DNA from: a candidate division WOR-3 bacterium
Lineage (GTDB): Bacteria; Hydrothermota; UBA3072
Length of the DNA: 64,000 nucleotides
Direction: 5' to 3'
Assembly (NCBI GenBank): GCA_039804165.1
Contig: JBDRZZ010000001.1
Location: 1-64,000 of the forward strand
The notes under the pieces were generated by a model. The model made no database searches, was not told the DNA's origin, and saw only the letters and a program-made list of their open reading frames with translations. Positions 44,631-54,369 of this stretch are shown here, one piece after another (within the stretch, counting starts at the first letter, position 1; each line of letters begins with the position of its first letter). Position numbers and translations under genes: made by a program.

Positions 44631-46873
44631 ATTAAAATAAATTTCTGAGAATGCAGAGTTGTGTTATTTGTTTTTGTTATTAAAAAGTAAACGCCAGAGG
44701 GAAGGTTATTTAAGTTTATTTTTGTGGTCTTTGACTCTCCAGAACCATCAAATTCTACTTTATGAATAACATTTCTTCCGGTAATATCGTAAATTAAAAA
44801 GTCTATCTCCCTCCAGGGCTGAATTCTATATTCTATTTCTAAAATTCCATTTGTGATGGAAGAGGTAATTTTGGAGGAGAAAATTGGAGTGGAGCCCCAA
44901 ACTGAATCTAAGTATGGTTTATAATTAAAGTGAGTAATTGTTAAATAAAATTTTTCTGTAAATGAAATGCTATCTTTTTGAGAGAATGTAATAATAGCTT
45001 TACCTGTTGAATCTGTATAGGTTGATTTTATTAGGTTATCTCTTTTTCTATATAAAGAGACCAAAGCTCCTCTAACTGGATTTAATGAGTTTTCTTCATA
45101 AACTTTTATATCATGATCTGGAAGACCAAGGTAGATTGTATCTGGAAAGGTTACTTTGAATTTCTTTGGAGTATCCGTTCTAAGTTGAAGAGAAGGATCT
45201 CCAAAAATGTGCCATGTTTCTGCAATTTCTCCTCCAATGGAATCACCACATTGTTCTATCATATAGCATAGACCGTTAAAATAAACTCCTCCTGCTGTAT
45301 TTGCTTTATAATGAGCAAGGAGATTAATAGCTCCTTCTTGTCCAATGCAAGGTGGAATCCATGATTGCTCTATTGTGGGGGCTAAAATAACAATAAAGCC
45401 TGTAGGATTTTCTATAGTTCCACTGGTTAGGGCTGCTTCAGAGAAGCAGGTTTTCCCATTGAAATCTCCTGTATAACAGGCTACAGAAATCACATGTGGA
45501 AGTTTCCAATAATTTCTAAGAGAATTTATATTACTGATAGAAAACCCTCCTCCACTTGCCCAGCCATTAACTGAACCGTGTCCAATGTAATTTATTATTG
45601 ATACACCAGAATTTATAACACTTGCAATCTTGGAGCTTGTCCCCCAAGGATCGTAACTTGAGTCAATAGATGTGTAAGTAAAATAAGGAGGGATGTTATA
45701 AAGTAAGGTATCTTTTAACCAATTACATCTTTTTTTATCCAATATGGAGTCAACAGGATCGTAATCATTACTCGCAATTCCTAATCCTTTATGATACCAA
45801 TCTGCTCCTTCCTCAGGGTTTCTTTCATATTTAATACTCCGCATTACCTGTTTCCTTATATTTAGGTTTGATCCTCCATTTGAAGAGAATCTTCCTACAA
45901 AAAACTCAGGATAGTAGTCATTTCCTTTAACATAAGCATAAGTTGGATCTGCATCTTTATTTTCGGAAAGACCAATCGTTCCTTTTGGAGGAGGAAGTTC
46001 GTCTCCATCTCCAACAAGAAGGCAAAAAGTGATCCCTAAGCTATCATATTGTTTTTTAATGAAATTTTTTATTGAAGAGACATCATTCCCAATCTCTTCT
46101 AAGAGATAAACTTCTGTGGGTATACCTTTTCTTCTTTTCCAAGTAACAAAAGAATCAAGCTCAGATAGATATTTTTGTGGGGTAAGGATAATCATTCTGC
46201 CAGGAGCTTCTTCAATAATTTTGTATCTCAATTTTTTCTCACTGAAATTTATAAAGAAATTTTTATATATATTTTCCATCGTTTTTAAGAATATTTTCTC
46301 TTCTGAAAATCTTGAAACTTCTATCTCACCCTCAAAATATAGCTCTATAGTTATTTTTTTAAGAGCGAGAATTTCTTCTTTTTCTCTATTGTACCGGATT
46401 GGATTAATGTAAACCGTTATTCCTTTGAAATCTCTCATAAAGAAAGGTTTTGAAAGATATACCCAAGAAGATGGGAAAGTATCTTTTGAGGAATAAAAAT
46501 CACTGAAATAATATGGGATTGAGGAAGGGGAAATACTTCGATATATATTTCCTTTAGAAGGAATAATTGGAGGTGCTTTAATATTAATGAAGTCCTTATC
46601 AATAATCCTAAAATTTATCTCTTTTTTATCAGTAGGAACTATAAAACTTTTAGCAATTCTTGGAGTTGAAGGATATCCTTTTTGTAAATAATTGAAAGCC
46701 CCAGGCATTATAATTTTACTATAAGATTTTCCATTTATTACAATTGTATCTAAAAAAAATCCTGAAAAAGAAACTTCAACTTTTATCCTTTCAGAATTAT
46801 CTTCAATTATAGAATGCTGAAATTCTCCGTTTAGAGTTAACCATTTTCCTATTAGAAGAATTATTAAAACCAC
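44624..46873 (-). CDS. C25 family (gingipain-like) cysteine peptidase with T9SS-like sorting domain
   Basis: A 749-residue exported protein. After a signal peptide and propeptide-like region (1-215) comes the C25 catalytic domain with NYIGHGS (catalytic His, about 425) and ISVACYTGDF (catalytic Cys, about 460). An Ig-like domain (about 570-660) and a C-terminal domain ending GVYFLITKT...KFILIH follow, the typical layout of gingipain relatives and Por sorting. Likely a surface or secreted protease. It lies 1 bp downstream of rpoD in the same orientation. Confidence 0.88.
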   Translation of the reverse strand: MVLIILLIGKWLTLNGEFQHSIIEDNSERIKVEVSFSGFFLDTIVINGKSYSKIIMPGAFNYLQKGYPSTPRIAKSFIVPTDKKEINFRIIDKDFINIKAPPIIPSKGNIYRSISPSSIPYYFSDFYSSKDTFPSSWVYLSKPFFMRDFKGITVYINPIRYNREKEEILALKKITIELYFEGEIEVSRFSEEKIFLKTMENIYKNFFINFSEKKLRYKIIEEAPGRMIILTPQKYLSELDSFVTWKRRKGIPTEVYLLEEIGNDVSSIKNFIKKQYDSLGITFCLLVGDGDELPPPKGTIGLSENKDADPTYAYVKGNDYYPEFFVGRFSSNGGSNLNIRKQVMRSIKYERNPEEGADWYHKGLGIASNDYDPVDSILDKKRCNWLKDTLLYNIPPYFTYTSIDSSYDPWGTSSKIASVINSGVSIINYIGHGSVNGWASGGGFSISNINSLRNYWKLPHVISVACYTGDFNGKTCFSEAALTSGTIENPTGFIVILAPTIEQSWIPPCIGQEGAINLLAHYKANTAGGVYFNGLCYMIEQCGDSIGGEIAETWHIFGDPSLQLRTDTPKKFKVTFPDTIYLGLPDHDIKVYEENSLNPVRGALVSLYRKRDNLIKSTYTDSTGKAIITFSQKDSISFTEKFYLTITHFNYKPYLDSVWGSTPIFSSKITSSITNGILEIEYRIQPWREIDFLIYDITGRNVIHKVEFDGSGESKTTKINLNNLPSGVYFLITKTNNTTLHSQKFILIH

Positions 46874-46874
46874 T

Positions 46875-48434
46875 TTAAAGCTCCTCGGCCCACATATGGA
46901 AAAATGTTTTTAGTTTTTTTCTGTTTGGTCCCATTCTTAATTTGCGAAGAGCGTTTTCTTCTATTTGTCTTACTCTTTCTCTTGAAATATTAAACATTGA
47001 AGCGATTCTTTCAAGGGTTTTGCTTTCCCCATCTAAAAGACCATATCTTAGTTCTAAGACTTTTCTTTCACGAGGAGAGAGGATTTTTAGCTCTTCAAGA
47101 AGATTTTCGCTTAATAACTTTAATAGTGCTTTCTTCTCTGGAGAAGGGACACTTTCTTCTGAAATTGTGTCTCCAAATAGGAGTTTTCCATCTTCCATAA
47201 TGGGGTCATCTAAAGATTTCGTTGCCCCTTTTAAGTTTTCTGCGAATTTTATCTTTTCTCCTGAGACTCCAATATCTTCCGATATTTCTTCTATGGAAGG
47301 GAGAATGCCACTCTTTTTTAAAAATTTCTTTTTTGAATTCTTTATTTTGTTAAGAAGAGTCAATGCGTGGATAGGTAGGGAAAAAGATTCAAGTTGCTCC
47401 GCAATAGTTTTTATTATAGATTGTCGGATCCACCAAATACAGTAGGTTGAGAATTTATAACCTTTCTTATAATCAAATCTATCTGCCGCTTTTACAAGAC
47501 CTGTATTTGCAGCCTGGATAAGATCCATAAAACTAAGACTCAATCTTTTATATTTTTTCGCTATTGAAAAAGCTAACCGAAGATTTCCTTCAATCAATCT
47601 TTTCTTTATATAAGAGAAGAAATTTTCCCACTTCTCAATATTTTTTCTTGTATTGGAAACTTCTTCCCAACTCGCAAGGATTTCAAATTGAAATTTCTCC
47701 AATTCATTTTTTAACTCTTCTTTTTTATGGATTATTTTTTCTCTCTCTTCCTGAGATAGTTCTATTTTTAGGTCTTCTTCTATTTTTTTGTTTTGTAGGA
47801 TTAGATTTTCAAACTTATTGTATATTTCTTTTTCTAAATTTATAAATTTTTTTAAATAAACTGGTTGGATTCTGATTTTTAGGATTTGTTTTATTATTGC
47901 ATCCTCATATCTTTTATATTTAAATTTGTAAATATTTTTTTGAGTTCTTAGATAAGCTTCTTTATATTTTTCCAGTTTTATTTTATATCTTCCAATATTC
48001 TTCATTAATCTCAATAAATTTTTTCTTTCTTTATCTAATTTGTGTTTTTTAATTCTATTTTTATCTAAATATAAAAACTGTTTAATAAAAGATGGCTTTC
48101 TTTTAATTTTTTTCTCAAAAGACAAAAATTCATTTATTACAGGGATAACCCTACTCAAATGTTGAGTGAGCATTACACAAGCTTTTTCTAATTTTTCTTT
48201 CAGTTCAAGTTCTTCTTCCTCTGTAAGAAGGGAAAGTTTTTCTATCTCTTTTAGATAAAGCTTAAAAGGTTCACTATCACTTGTTAAGGAAGCCTTTTTT
48301 TCTTTCTTTGAGGTAAAGGTTTCTTCGTTTGGTTCATCTTCAAATGTTTCTATTCTTTCTATTAATTCATTCAAAGGAATCTCTTCTTCCATTAGATTTA
48401 AAAATTTTGATAAGATTATTTCTTTCTCTCTCAA
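46875..48434 (-). CDS. rpoD: primary RNA polymerase sigma factor (RpoD-like) with long insertion
   Basis: A 519-residue sigma70. Region 1.2 (EPFKLYLKEIEKLSLLT, about 54-70) is followed by a very Lys/Glu-rich helical insertion (about 95-275, the non-conserved region), region 2 (NLRLAFSIAKKY...DLIQAANTGLVKAADRFD, KFSTYCIWWIRQSI), region 3 and region 4 (LSPRERKVLELRYG, ISRERVRQIEENALRKLR). Recognition residues fit the TTGACA/TATAAT promoters seen here. Start TTG has a strong GGAGG. It follows dnaG by 1 bp, the classic macromolecular-synthesis order. Confidence 0.94.
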   Translation of the reverse strand: MREKEIILSKFLNLMEEEIPLNELIERIETFEDEPNEETFTSKKEKKASLTSDSEPFKLYLKEIEKLSLLTEEEELELKEKLEKACVMLTQHLSRVIPVINEFLSFEKKIKRKPSFIKQFLYLDKNRIKKHKLDKERKNLLRLMKNIGRYKIKLEKYKEAYLRTQKNIYKFKYKRYEDAIIKQILKIRIQPVYLKKFINLEKEIYNKFENLILQNKKIEEDLKIELSQEEREKIIHKKEELKNELEKFQFEILASWEEVSNTRKNIEKWENFFSYIKKRLIEGNLRLAFSIAKKYKRLSLSFMDLIQAANTGLVKAADRFDYKKGYKFSTYCIWWIRQSIIKTIAEQLESFSLPIHALTLLNKIKNSKKKFLKKSGILPSIEEISEDIGVSGEKIKFAENLKGATKSLDDPIMEDGKLLFGDTISEESVPSPEKKALLKLLSENLLEELKILSPRERKVLELRYGLLDGESKTLERIASMFNISRERVRQIEENALRKLRMGPNRKKLKTFFHMWAEEL

Positions 48435-48435
48435 T

Positions 48436-50109
48436 TTACCCCTCCTTTTTAATAGCTTCTCTTTCCTCTGTAAGTTTAGCTATTTCTTCACATAATAATG
48501 TTTCTTTTTCGTCTCCTTCTTTAAGCTTCTGGAGTTCTAATAATTTTTGTTCTATTAATTCCTCTAAATGATATTTTTTTAACCCCAAAGCCTGAGAAAT
48601 TGGAGAAGGAGAAGGGAATTCGCTTTTTTTTATAAGGTAATCTATAAAAGGCTGGGGCAATGATTCTATTGTATCTTTTATCTTTACTTCTATCCCTTCT
48701 TTTATTAACCTAAAGTATTTCTTTAAATGGGGATTTTTGATGTATTCTTCATCTATTATAGAAAGAACTTTATCTTTCTCTTTTGGATTCTCTAAAAGTG
48801 AATAAATAAGTAATAGTTCAAGTTCTTCTCTTTCACTAATATTAATTTTTTTAATTGAAGTGGATTTTCTACTTACTTCCTTATTTATACCAAACATTTC
48901 TTTACTTATTGCAAGTTTCTTTGATAAAAAATCTTTATATATTTCCTGTTTTGTTCTATCTCTTATAGATTGAAGAAAATTATTAATTTCTTCAATGGCT
49001 TTTGAGAGTTCAAAGGGAGAAGTTAATTGATATTTGGTTCGCACCTTTTCCAGAAGCCATTCTATAAAATCGGTTGATTCTTTTATTGCTTTTTCGAAAG
49101 CTTCTTTGCCTTCTTTTACTATTAATTCTGCAGGATCTTTTTTCTCGATTTTACCTATTCTTACATTGCATCCTTCTCCTAAAAGCATCCCAAGAGACCT
49201 AAGTGTAGCTGCTTCACCTGCTATATCTTCATCGAAAAAAAGGAAGATCTCTTTAGCATATCTTGAAAGTAATTCTGCTTGATCCATTGTTAAAGATGTT
49301 CCTAAGCAGGCAACAGTATTTTTAAATCCTGATTGATAAAGAGAAAGAAAATCAAAATATCCTTCGACAAGAATAACCTTTTCTAATTTTCTTATTTCCT
49401 CTTTTGTGTGCCACAAACTATAAAGATTTTTACCTTTTTTATGAATTGGTGTGTCTGGAGAATTAAGATACTTAGGACCGTTTTTGCTTAACCTTCTACC
49501 TCCAAATCCAATAATTCTACCGGAGGAAGAGAAAATAGGGAATAGGAGTCTTAGAAAGAATGTGTCTTTGATTTCTTCTAAGCTTTTTTTTATAAGCCCA
49601 CTCTTTAATAGATCTTGAATTTTGAATTCTTTTTTTGCATTAGATAGAAAGAAATTACCTGGTGGGGCAAAACCTAATTTGAATTCTTCTATTATGTCTT
49701 CTTTTATTCCTCTTTTTTTTAAGTATTCAAGAACAGGTTTGGATTTTAAAAGTTCTTTATGGTAAAGATTCGCTGCAAACTCGTGGATTGAATATAGGAT
49801 TTCATTCTCTCCTTCAAATTTCTCAATCTTAATTCCAGTTTTCTCCCCTAAAATTTTTAATGCTTCTACAAAAGGAACTTTTTCAAATTCCATTATAAAT
49901 GAGATTACATCTCCGCTTTTTCCACATCCAAAACAGTGAAATACGTTTAGGTGAGGAGAAACATAAAAAGAAGGGGTATCGTCTTTATGGAAAGGGCAAT
50001 TGGTCACATAATTTTTGCCTACTTTTTTTAAAGTTAGATAGTCTCCAATAAGGTCCACAATTTCTATACTTTCTTTTATTCTGGTTACAACTTCATTAGA
50101 AAAGGACAT
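48436..50109 (-). CDS. dnaG: DNA primase
   Basis: A 557-residue primase with the N-terminal CHC2 zinc finger (CPFHKDDTPSF...HCFGCGKSGD), the TOPRIM domain with VEGYFD and FDEDIAGEAA, and a helical C-terminal helicase-binding region. The start is taken at MSFSNEVV, which matches the usual DnaG N-terminus and sits 8 nt after a plausible -10 box; a start 14 codons upstream is open but atypical. It synthesises RNA primers for replication. Confidence 0.94.
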   Translation of the reverse strand: MSFSNEVVTRIKESIEIVDLIGDYLTLKKVGKNYVTNCPFHKDDTPSFYVSPHLNVFHCFGCGKSGDVISFIMEFEKVPFVEALKILGEKTGIKIEKFEGENEILYSIHEFAANLYHKELLKSKPVLEYLKKRGIKEDIIEEFKLGFAPPGNFFLSNAKKEFKIQDLLKSGLIKKSLEEIKDTFFLRLLFPIFSSSGRIIGFGGRRLSKNGPKYLNSPDTPIHKKGKNLYSLWHTKEEIRKLEKVILVEGYFDFLSLYQSGFKNTVACLGTSLTMDQAELLSRYAKEIFLFFDEDIAGEAATLRSLGMLLGEGCNVRIGKIEKKDPAELIVKEGKEAFEKAIKESTDFIEWLLEKVRTKYQLTSPFELSKAIEEINNFLQSIRDRTKQEIYKDFLSKKLAISKEMFGINKEVSRKSTSIKKINISEREELELLLIYSLLENPKEKDKVLSIIDEEYIKNPHLKKYFRLIKEGIEVKIKDTIESLPQPFIDYLIKKSEFPSPSPISQALGLKKYHLEELIEQKLLELQKLKEGDEKETLLCEEIAKLTEEREAIKKEG

Positions 50110-50117
50110 AATGATAA

Positions 50118-50145
50118 ATTTTATCTTTTTTGATGACTTCCGCAA
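50118..50145 (-). promoter_or_regulatory. probable leaderless promoter of dnaG-rpoD
   Basis: On the minus strand TTGCGG (50145-50140) and TAAAAT (50123-50118) are 16 bp apart, and the dnaG ATG follows 8 nt after the -10 box without a ribosome-binding site. Confidence 0.5.
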
Positions 50146-50200
50146 GCCCATTTTTATGAAATTAATAGATTTTCATTTAATCAGATAATGAATAATTCCC

Positions 50201-50227
50201 TTGACTTACAAACGATAATTATTAAAT
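50201..50227 (+). promoter_or_regulatory. promoter of gpsA
   Basis: TTGACT (50201-50206) followed after 15 bp by TTAAAT (50222-50227), 12 nt before the gpsA start. No Shine-Dalgarno site is present. Confidence 0.5.
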
Positions 50228-50239
50228 TCAGAAAAACTT

Positions 50240-51250
50240 ATGAAATATTCAAATGTAGGAATTATTGGAGCTGGAAATTGGGGAACAACCCTTGCCTTAA
50301 TTCTTGATTCTCAAGGTAAAAAAGTTAAGCTTTTCGAGCCTATAAGGGAAAGATTTAATAATCTTAAAAAATGGAGAGAGAATAAGGAGTTTCTGCCTGG
50401 ATATAAGATTCCTGAAAGTGTATTCATTACTAATGAGCCAAAAGAACTTTCAGAAAATTGTGATTTTATTTTCTTTGTTCTACCTAGTAAATTTGTAGGA
50501 GAAATTGCTTCTCTTTTTAAAAGTTATATTGATAAAGATAAGATTGTCGCAAGTTTTATAAAAGGAGTAGACCCAGATTCTTTAAAAAGAATTTCGGAGA
50601 TAATAGAGGCAGAAATTCCCTCTCAGAAAAGAGAAGTTGTTGTTGTTTCTGGTCCTTCAATTGCGAGGGAGGTTGTGATGGGAGTTCCTACTTCTCTTGT
50701 TGCGGCTTCTTTTAATTTAGAAAAAGCCAAAAAAATTCAGAGATTTCTTTCTTCTGATAAGTTAAGAGTTTATACATCTTCAGATGTTATTGGAGTGGAA
50801 CTTGGTGGAGCTTTTAAGAATGTATATGCTATAGCTTCGGGAATATGCGATGGGATGAGTCTTGGTATGAATGCAAAAGCAGCTCTTATAACAAGAGGAA
50901 TGGCTGAGCTTTCTTTACTTGGAGAAAAAATGGGAGGGAGGAAGGAAACTTTTGCTGGTCTTTCTGGATTTGGGGACCTTATAGTTACTTCTTTTTCTCC
51001 TTATTCAAGGAATAGGACTTTTGGAGAGAGACTGGGGAGAGGAGAATCTGTTGAAAAGATTCTTTCTGAAATGGTGGAGGTTGTGGAAGGGATTAGAACC
51101 ACAAAATCAATTGTTGCCCTTTCTAATAAATATAAGGTAGAAATGCCTATTGCAAAAGAAGTTTATTCTGTTTTATATGAGGGGAAAAGTCCTTTTGATT
51201 CAATGAGAGATTTAATGAAAAGAGAATTAAAGGAGGAGTGGAAAAAATGA
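50240..51250 (+). CDS. gpsA: glycerol-3-phosphate dehydrogenase [NAD(P)+]
   Basis: A 336-residue enzyme making sn-glycerol 3-phosphate for phospholipids. Rossmann motif GIIGAGNWGTTLA (about 7-19), SGPSIAREV (about 137-145), the catalytic lysine in GGAFKNVYAIASGICDG (about 190-206) and GLSGFGDLIVT with SRNRTFGERLG. It indicates bacterial-type membrane lipids. It is followed by and overlaps a MerR-family gene by 4 nt. Confidence 0.95.
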   Translation: MKYSNVGIIGAGNWGTTLALILDSQGKKVKLFEPIRERFNNLKKWRENKEFLPGYKIPESVFITNEPKELSENCDFIFFVLPSKFVGEIASLFKSYIDKDKIVASFIKGVDPDSLKRISEIIEAEIPSQKREVVVVSGPSIAREVVMGVPTSLVAASFNLEKAKKIQRFLSSDKLRVYTSSDVIGVELGGAFKNVYAIASGICDGMSLGMNAKAALITRGMAELSLLGEKMGGRKETFAGLSGFGDLIVTSFSPYSRNRTFGERLGRGESVEKILSEMVEVVEGIRTTKSIVALSNKYKVEMPIAKEVYSVLYEGKSPFDSMRDLMKRELKEEWKK

Positions 51251-51531
51251 AAAAATTATTTTATACAATTAAAGAAGTTTCTAATCTTTTAGGCGAGAGC
51301 GAGTCTACTTTAAGATTTTGGGAAGGAGAGTTTAAGGAACTTAAACCAAGGAGAGGAAGTGGAGGGAAAAGACTCTATTCCGAAAAAGATATTGAATTGC
51401 TGAAGAAGATTAAATATCTATTGAGAGAAAAAAAACTTTCCTTAGATGGTGCTAAAAAACATCTTTCAGGTAAAGTGGGAGAACTGGATCTTATTAGGAA
51501 ATTAGAAGAATTAAAGAGGATTTTACAATGA
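51247..51531 (+). CDS. MerR family transcriptional regulator
   Basis: A 94-residue regulator with a MerR winged helix (FYTIKEVSNLLGESESTLRFWE, here residues 4-25 in pieces: IKEVSNLLG and STLRFWE) and a KRLYSEKDIELLKKI dimerisation start; no effector domain. The ATG at 51247 is favoured by AAGGAGGAG 8 nt upstream. Similar short MerR proteins accompany core genes in many anaerobes. It overlaps both gpsA and purH by 4 nt. Confidence 0.85.
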   Translation: MKKLFYTIKEVSNLLGESESTLRFWEGEFKELKPRRGSGGKRLYSEKDIELLKKIKYLLREKKLSLDGAKKHLSGKVGELDLIRKLEELKRILQ

Positions 51532-53090
51532 ATGAGTTAAAAATTAAAAATGCTCTTATTTCTGTTTATGATAAAAAGGGAATTGTTGAACTCTCTCGGG
51601 AATTAGAAAAAGCAGGTGTTGAGATTATTTCTACCTCTGGAACTTATAAAGTTCTCTCTGAGGCTGGAATTAGAGTGAAAAAGGTGGAAGAGATTGCCAG
51701 GACTCCTGAATTACTTGGAGGTAGAGTAAAAACACTACAACCGGAAATATTTGCTTCTATCCTTGTGAATAGAGAAAATAATAAGCACATTGAAGAATTA
51801 GAAACTCTTGGTCTTGAGCCCATAGATCTTGTTGTGGTTAATCTTTATCCTTTTGAAAAAGGATTAGAAAATGGGCTTTCTGAAGAAGAAATGATAGAAT
51901 TGATTGATATTGGAGGGGCTTCCTTACTTCGAGCTGGAGCTAAAAATTATAAATTTTGTCTTGTTCTTACTTCTCCAGAGGATTATGAAATTTTTCTTCA
52001 AGAGTTTAAAAAGAGAGAAGGTTTTATATCCATTGAGTATAGAAAAAGACAGGCTGAGAAAGCTTTTAGGCTTTTAGCCTCTTATAACAGAGTTATAGCT
52101 GATTATTATGCAAAATTGCTTGGAGAAGGTTCCGAATTTCCTAATAGATTACTCCTTGAGGGTGAGAAACTAATAGATTTACGTTATGGAGAAAATCCTC
52201 ACCAAAAGAGTTCTCTATACCGCATTATTCATAGTGATATTAGTCTTGTTGATGCGAAACAGCTTGGCGGTAAAGAGATGTCTTACAATAATTGGATGGA
52301 TACTGATGCGGCTGTTGGAGTTGTATCTGAATTTACAGAACCCTGTGTTGCTATTATAAAGCATTCTTCACCCTGTGGTGTTGGAATTGGAGAGTCAATT
52401 CTTGAAGCGTTTAAAAAGGCTAAAATATCAGATCCGGTTTCTGCTTTTGGAGGGATTATTGCTTCAAATAGAGAAGTTGACTTTGAGCTTGCTTTGGCGA
52501 TAATTGAGTCCTTCTTTGAGGTTTTAATAGCTCCTGGTTATTCGGAAGAGGCTCTCTCTAAGCTTAAGGAAAAGAAAAATTTGCGAATTTTAGAGGCTAG
52601 TAAAAAGCTATTTTCAAGATTTTCTTATAAAAAGGTTTTTTCTTTAGTTGGTTCTCTCCTTGTTCAAGAAAATGATTCATCTATAGAGCCTTATACCGAA
52701 TGGAAGGTAGTTAGTAAGAGAGAACCGACAAAAGAGGAATTACAGGAACTTGATTTTGCGTGGAAGGTTGTAAAATGGGTTAAGTCAAATGCAATTGTTC
52801 TTGCTAAAGATCTTAAAACAATTGGAATTGGAGGAGGGCACACTTCAAGAGTTGATGCGGTTGAATTTGCAATTCTTAAAGCGAAAAAGCATGGACATAA
52901 TCCAAAAGGTTCTGTTATGGCTTCCGATGCATTTTTCCCTTTTAGAGATTCAATTGATCTTGCAAAAGAGGCGGGAATTACAGCTATTGTTGAACCTGGT
53001 GGCTCTGTGCGAGATGAAGAGGTTATTAAAGCTGCGAATGAGCATAACATTGCTCTTCTATTTACAGGGAGAAGACACTTTAGACATTGA
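51528..53090 (+). CDS. purH: bifunctional AICAR transformylase / IMP cyclohydrolase
   Basis: A 520-residue enzyme for the last two purine steps. The N-terminal MGS-like cyclohydrolase domain has ISVYDKKGIVEL (about 11-22) and GGRVKTLQPEI, where most homologues have GRVKTLHPKIHGG. The AICAR transformylase domain has RYGENPHQK (about 218), KHSSPCGVG (about 280) and DAFFPFRDSID, ending RHFRH. The Gln in place of the conserved His is unusual but other residues are in place. Overlaps the MerR gene by 4 nt. Confidence 0.95.
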   Translation: MNELKIKNALISVYDKKGIVELSRELEKAGVEIISTSGTYKVLSEAGIRVKKVEEIARTPELLGGRVKTLQPEIFASILVNRENNKHIEELETLGLEPIDLVVVNLYPFEKGLENGLSEEEMIELIDIGGASLLRAGAKNYKFCLVLTSPEDYEIFLQEFKKREGFISIEYRKRQAEKAFRLLASYNRVIADYYAKLLGEGSEFPNRLLLEGEKLIDLRYGENPHQKSSLYRIIHSDISLVDAKQLGGKEMSYNNWMDTDAAVGVVSEFTEPCVAIIKHSSPCGVGIGESILEAFKKAKISDPVSAFGGIIASNREVDFELALAIIESFFEVLIAPGYSEEALSKLKEKKNLRILEASKKLFSRFSYKKVFSLVGSLLVQENDSSIEPYTEWKVVSKREPTKEELQELDFAWKVVKWVKSNAIVLAKDLKTIGIGGGHTSRVDAVEFAILKAKKHGHNPKGSVMASDAFFPFRDSIDLAKEAGITAIVEPGGSVRDEEVIKAANEHNIALLFTGRRHFRH

Positions 53091-53103
53091 GAAAGGAGGT
53101 TAT

Positions 53104-54363
53104 ATGGAGATTAAATTAATATTCTGGATTATTTTCTTTGTGATGGTTTTCCCACTTTGCTCTTTTTCTGAAGATGATATTAAGGCAAAGATTACTCCAG
53201 AAGCTATAGATGCCAGGATAAGGGAAATTAGAATGGGAGAGATAATAGTAAAGACAACCCCCCATACAGAGGTTAAAGTTCAGCAATTGCGGCATGAATT
53301 TTTATTTGGAACTGCAATTACAGATAATCTTGCAGAAAAATCAGAAAATGCAATGTCCGAAAAAGATAGGAAGATGTTTCTAAAGATTCTTAAAGAGAAC
53401 TTTAATTATGCAGTCCATGAAAATGCTTTGAAATGGTATGACTGTGAAAGAGAGAAAGGGGTTGTAGATTATTATCTTGCAGATAGAATATGGGAGCTGT
53501 GCAATGAACTTGGGATTCCTATGCGAGGTCACTGTATTTTCTGGGAGAAAGACAAATATATTATGCCATGGCTTAAGGAATTGAATAATGATGAACTTCG
53601 GAGAGCTGTGATTAGAAGAGCAATTAGTGTGGTAGAACATTTTAAAGGCAGAATAGAAGAATTTGATTTGAATAATGAGATGATACATGGAGATTTCTTT
53701 CGTAGGCGTTTAGGTTATGGAATTATTAATGAAATGGCTTATGCGGCAAAATCTGCAAATCCAAATGTGATTCTGTATGTTAATGATTATGGAATTCTTG
53801 TGGAGGGAGGTTATAATACGGATGCTTATATAACGCAGATAGAAAATCTTCTTGCAAATGGAGTTCCTATAGGTGGGATTGGTTGTCAGGGTCATTTTAT
53901 TACATCTAATCCAAATAATTCAAAAGGAAAGGCAATTACAACTCCAGAGCATGTTCAGAAAACCCTTGATAGACTTGCTAAATTTAATCTACCAATAAAA
54001 ATAACAGAATGTCTCTTTATAGGTAACACAGAAGAAGATAAGGCTTCTGAGCTAAGAAAGTTTTTCCCAATTTTCTTTGCTCATCCAAGTGTTGAGGCGA
54101 TTATTATGTGGGGATTTTGGGAAGTAGGTCATTGGGTTCCTGAAACTGCTATGTGGAAGAAAGATTGGTCTCCAACGCCATTAGCTTTGGCTTATAGAGA
54201 CCTTGTTTTTAATAAATGGTGGACTAATGTTGTTGGAAAATCGGATGATAAAGGGATTTTTAAAACCCGTGCTTTTTTTGGAGATTATTTAATTACTTCA
54301 GGAGGAGAAGCAAAGAAGGTAACTCTAAGCAAAAAAGATAAATTTATAGAAGTGAATTTTTAA
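53104..54363 (+). CDS. GH10 endo-1,4-beta-xylanase-like glycoside hydrolase
   Basis: A 419-residue secreted enzyme. A signal peptide (1-22) is followed by a GH10 TIM barrel with RGHCIFWEKD (about 141-150), the acid/base Glu192 in DLNNEMIHG and the nucleophile Glu302 in IKITECLF, plus WGFWE near the end. The usual DVVNE and ITELD contexts are altered, as in plant-like GH10 proteins. It should cleave xylan. The ATG at 53104 with AAAGGAGG upstream is clearly the start, not an earlier in-frame codon inside purH. No sorting domain is present. Confidence 0.88.
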   Translation: MEIKLIFWIIFFVMVFPLCSFSEDDIKAKITPEAIDARIREIRMGEIIVKTTPHTEVKVQQLRHEFLFGTAITDNLAEKSENAMSEKDRKMFLKILKENFNYAVHENALKWYDCEREKGVVDYYLADRIWELCNELGIPMRGHCIFWEKDKYIMPWLKELNNDELRRAVIRRAISVVEHFKGRIEEFDLNNEMIHGDFFRRRLGYGIINEMAYAAKSANPNVILYVNDYGILVEGGYNTDAYITQIENLLANGVPIGGIGCQGHFITSNPNNSKGKAITTPEHVQKTLDRLAKFNLPIKITECLFIGNTEEDKASELRKFFPIFFAHPSVEAIIMWGFWEVGHWVPETAMWKKDWSPTPLALAYRDLVFNKWWTNVVGKSDDKGIFKTRAFFGDYLITSGGEAKKVTLSKKDKFIEVNF

Positions 54364-54369
54364 TACAAT

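Noticed and set aside
50110-50151. 14-codon upstream start for dnaG
   Set aside because: MSFSNEVV at 50109 matches the usual DnaG start and sits just behind a -10-like box; the extension has no family similarity.
52789-53103. Long in-frame N-terminal extension of the GH10 xylanase
   Set aside because: It lies within purH in another frame; the ATG at 53104 has AAAGGAGG and begins a signal peptide.
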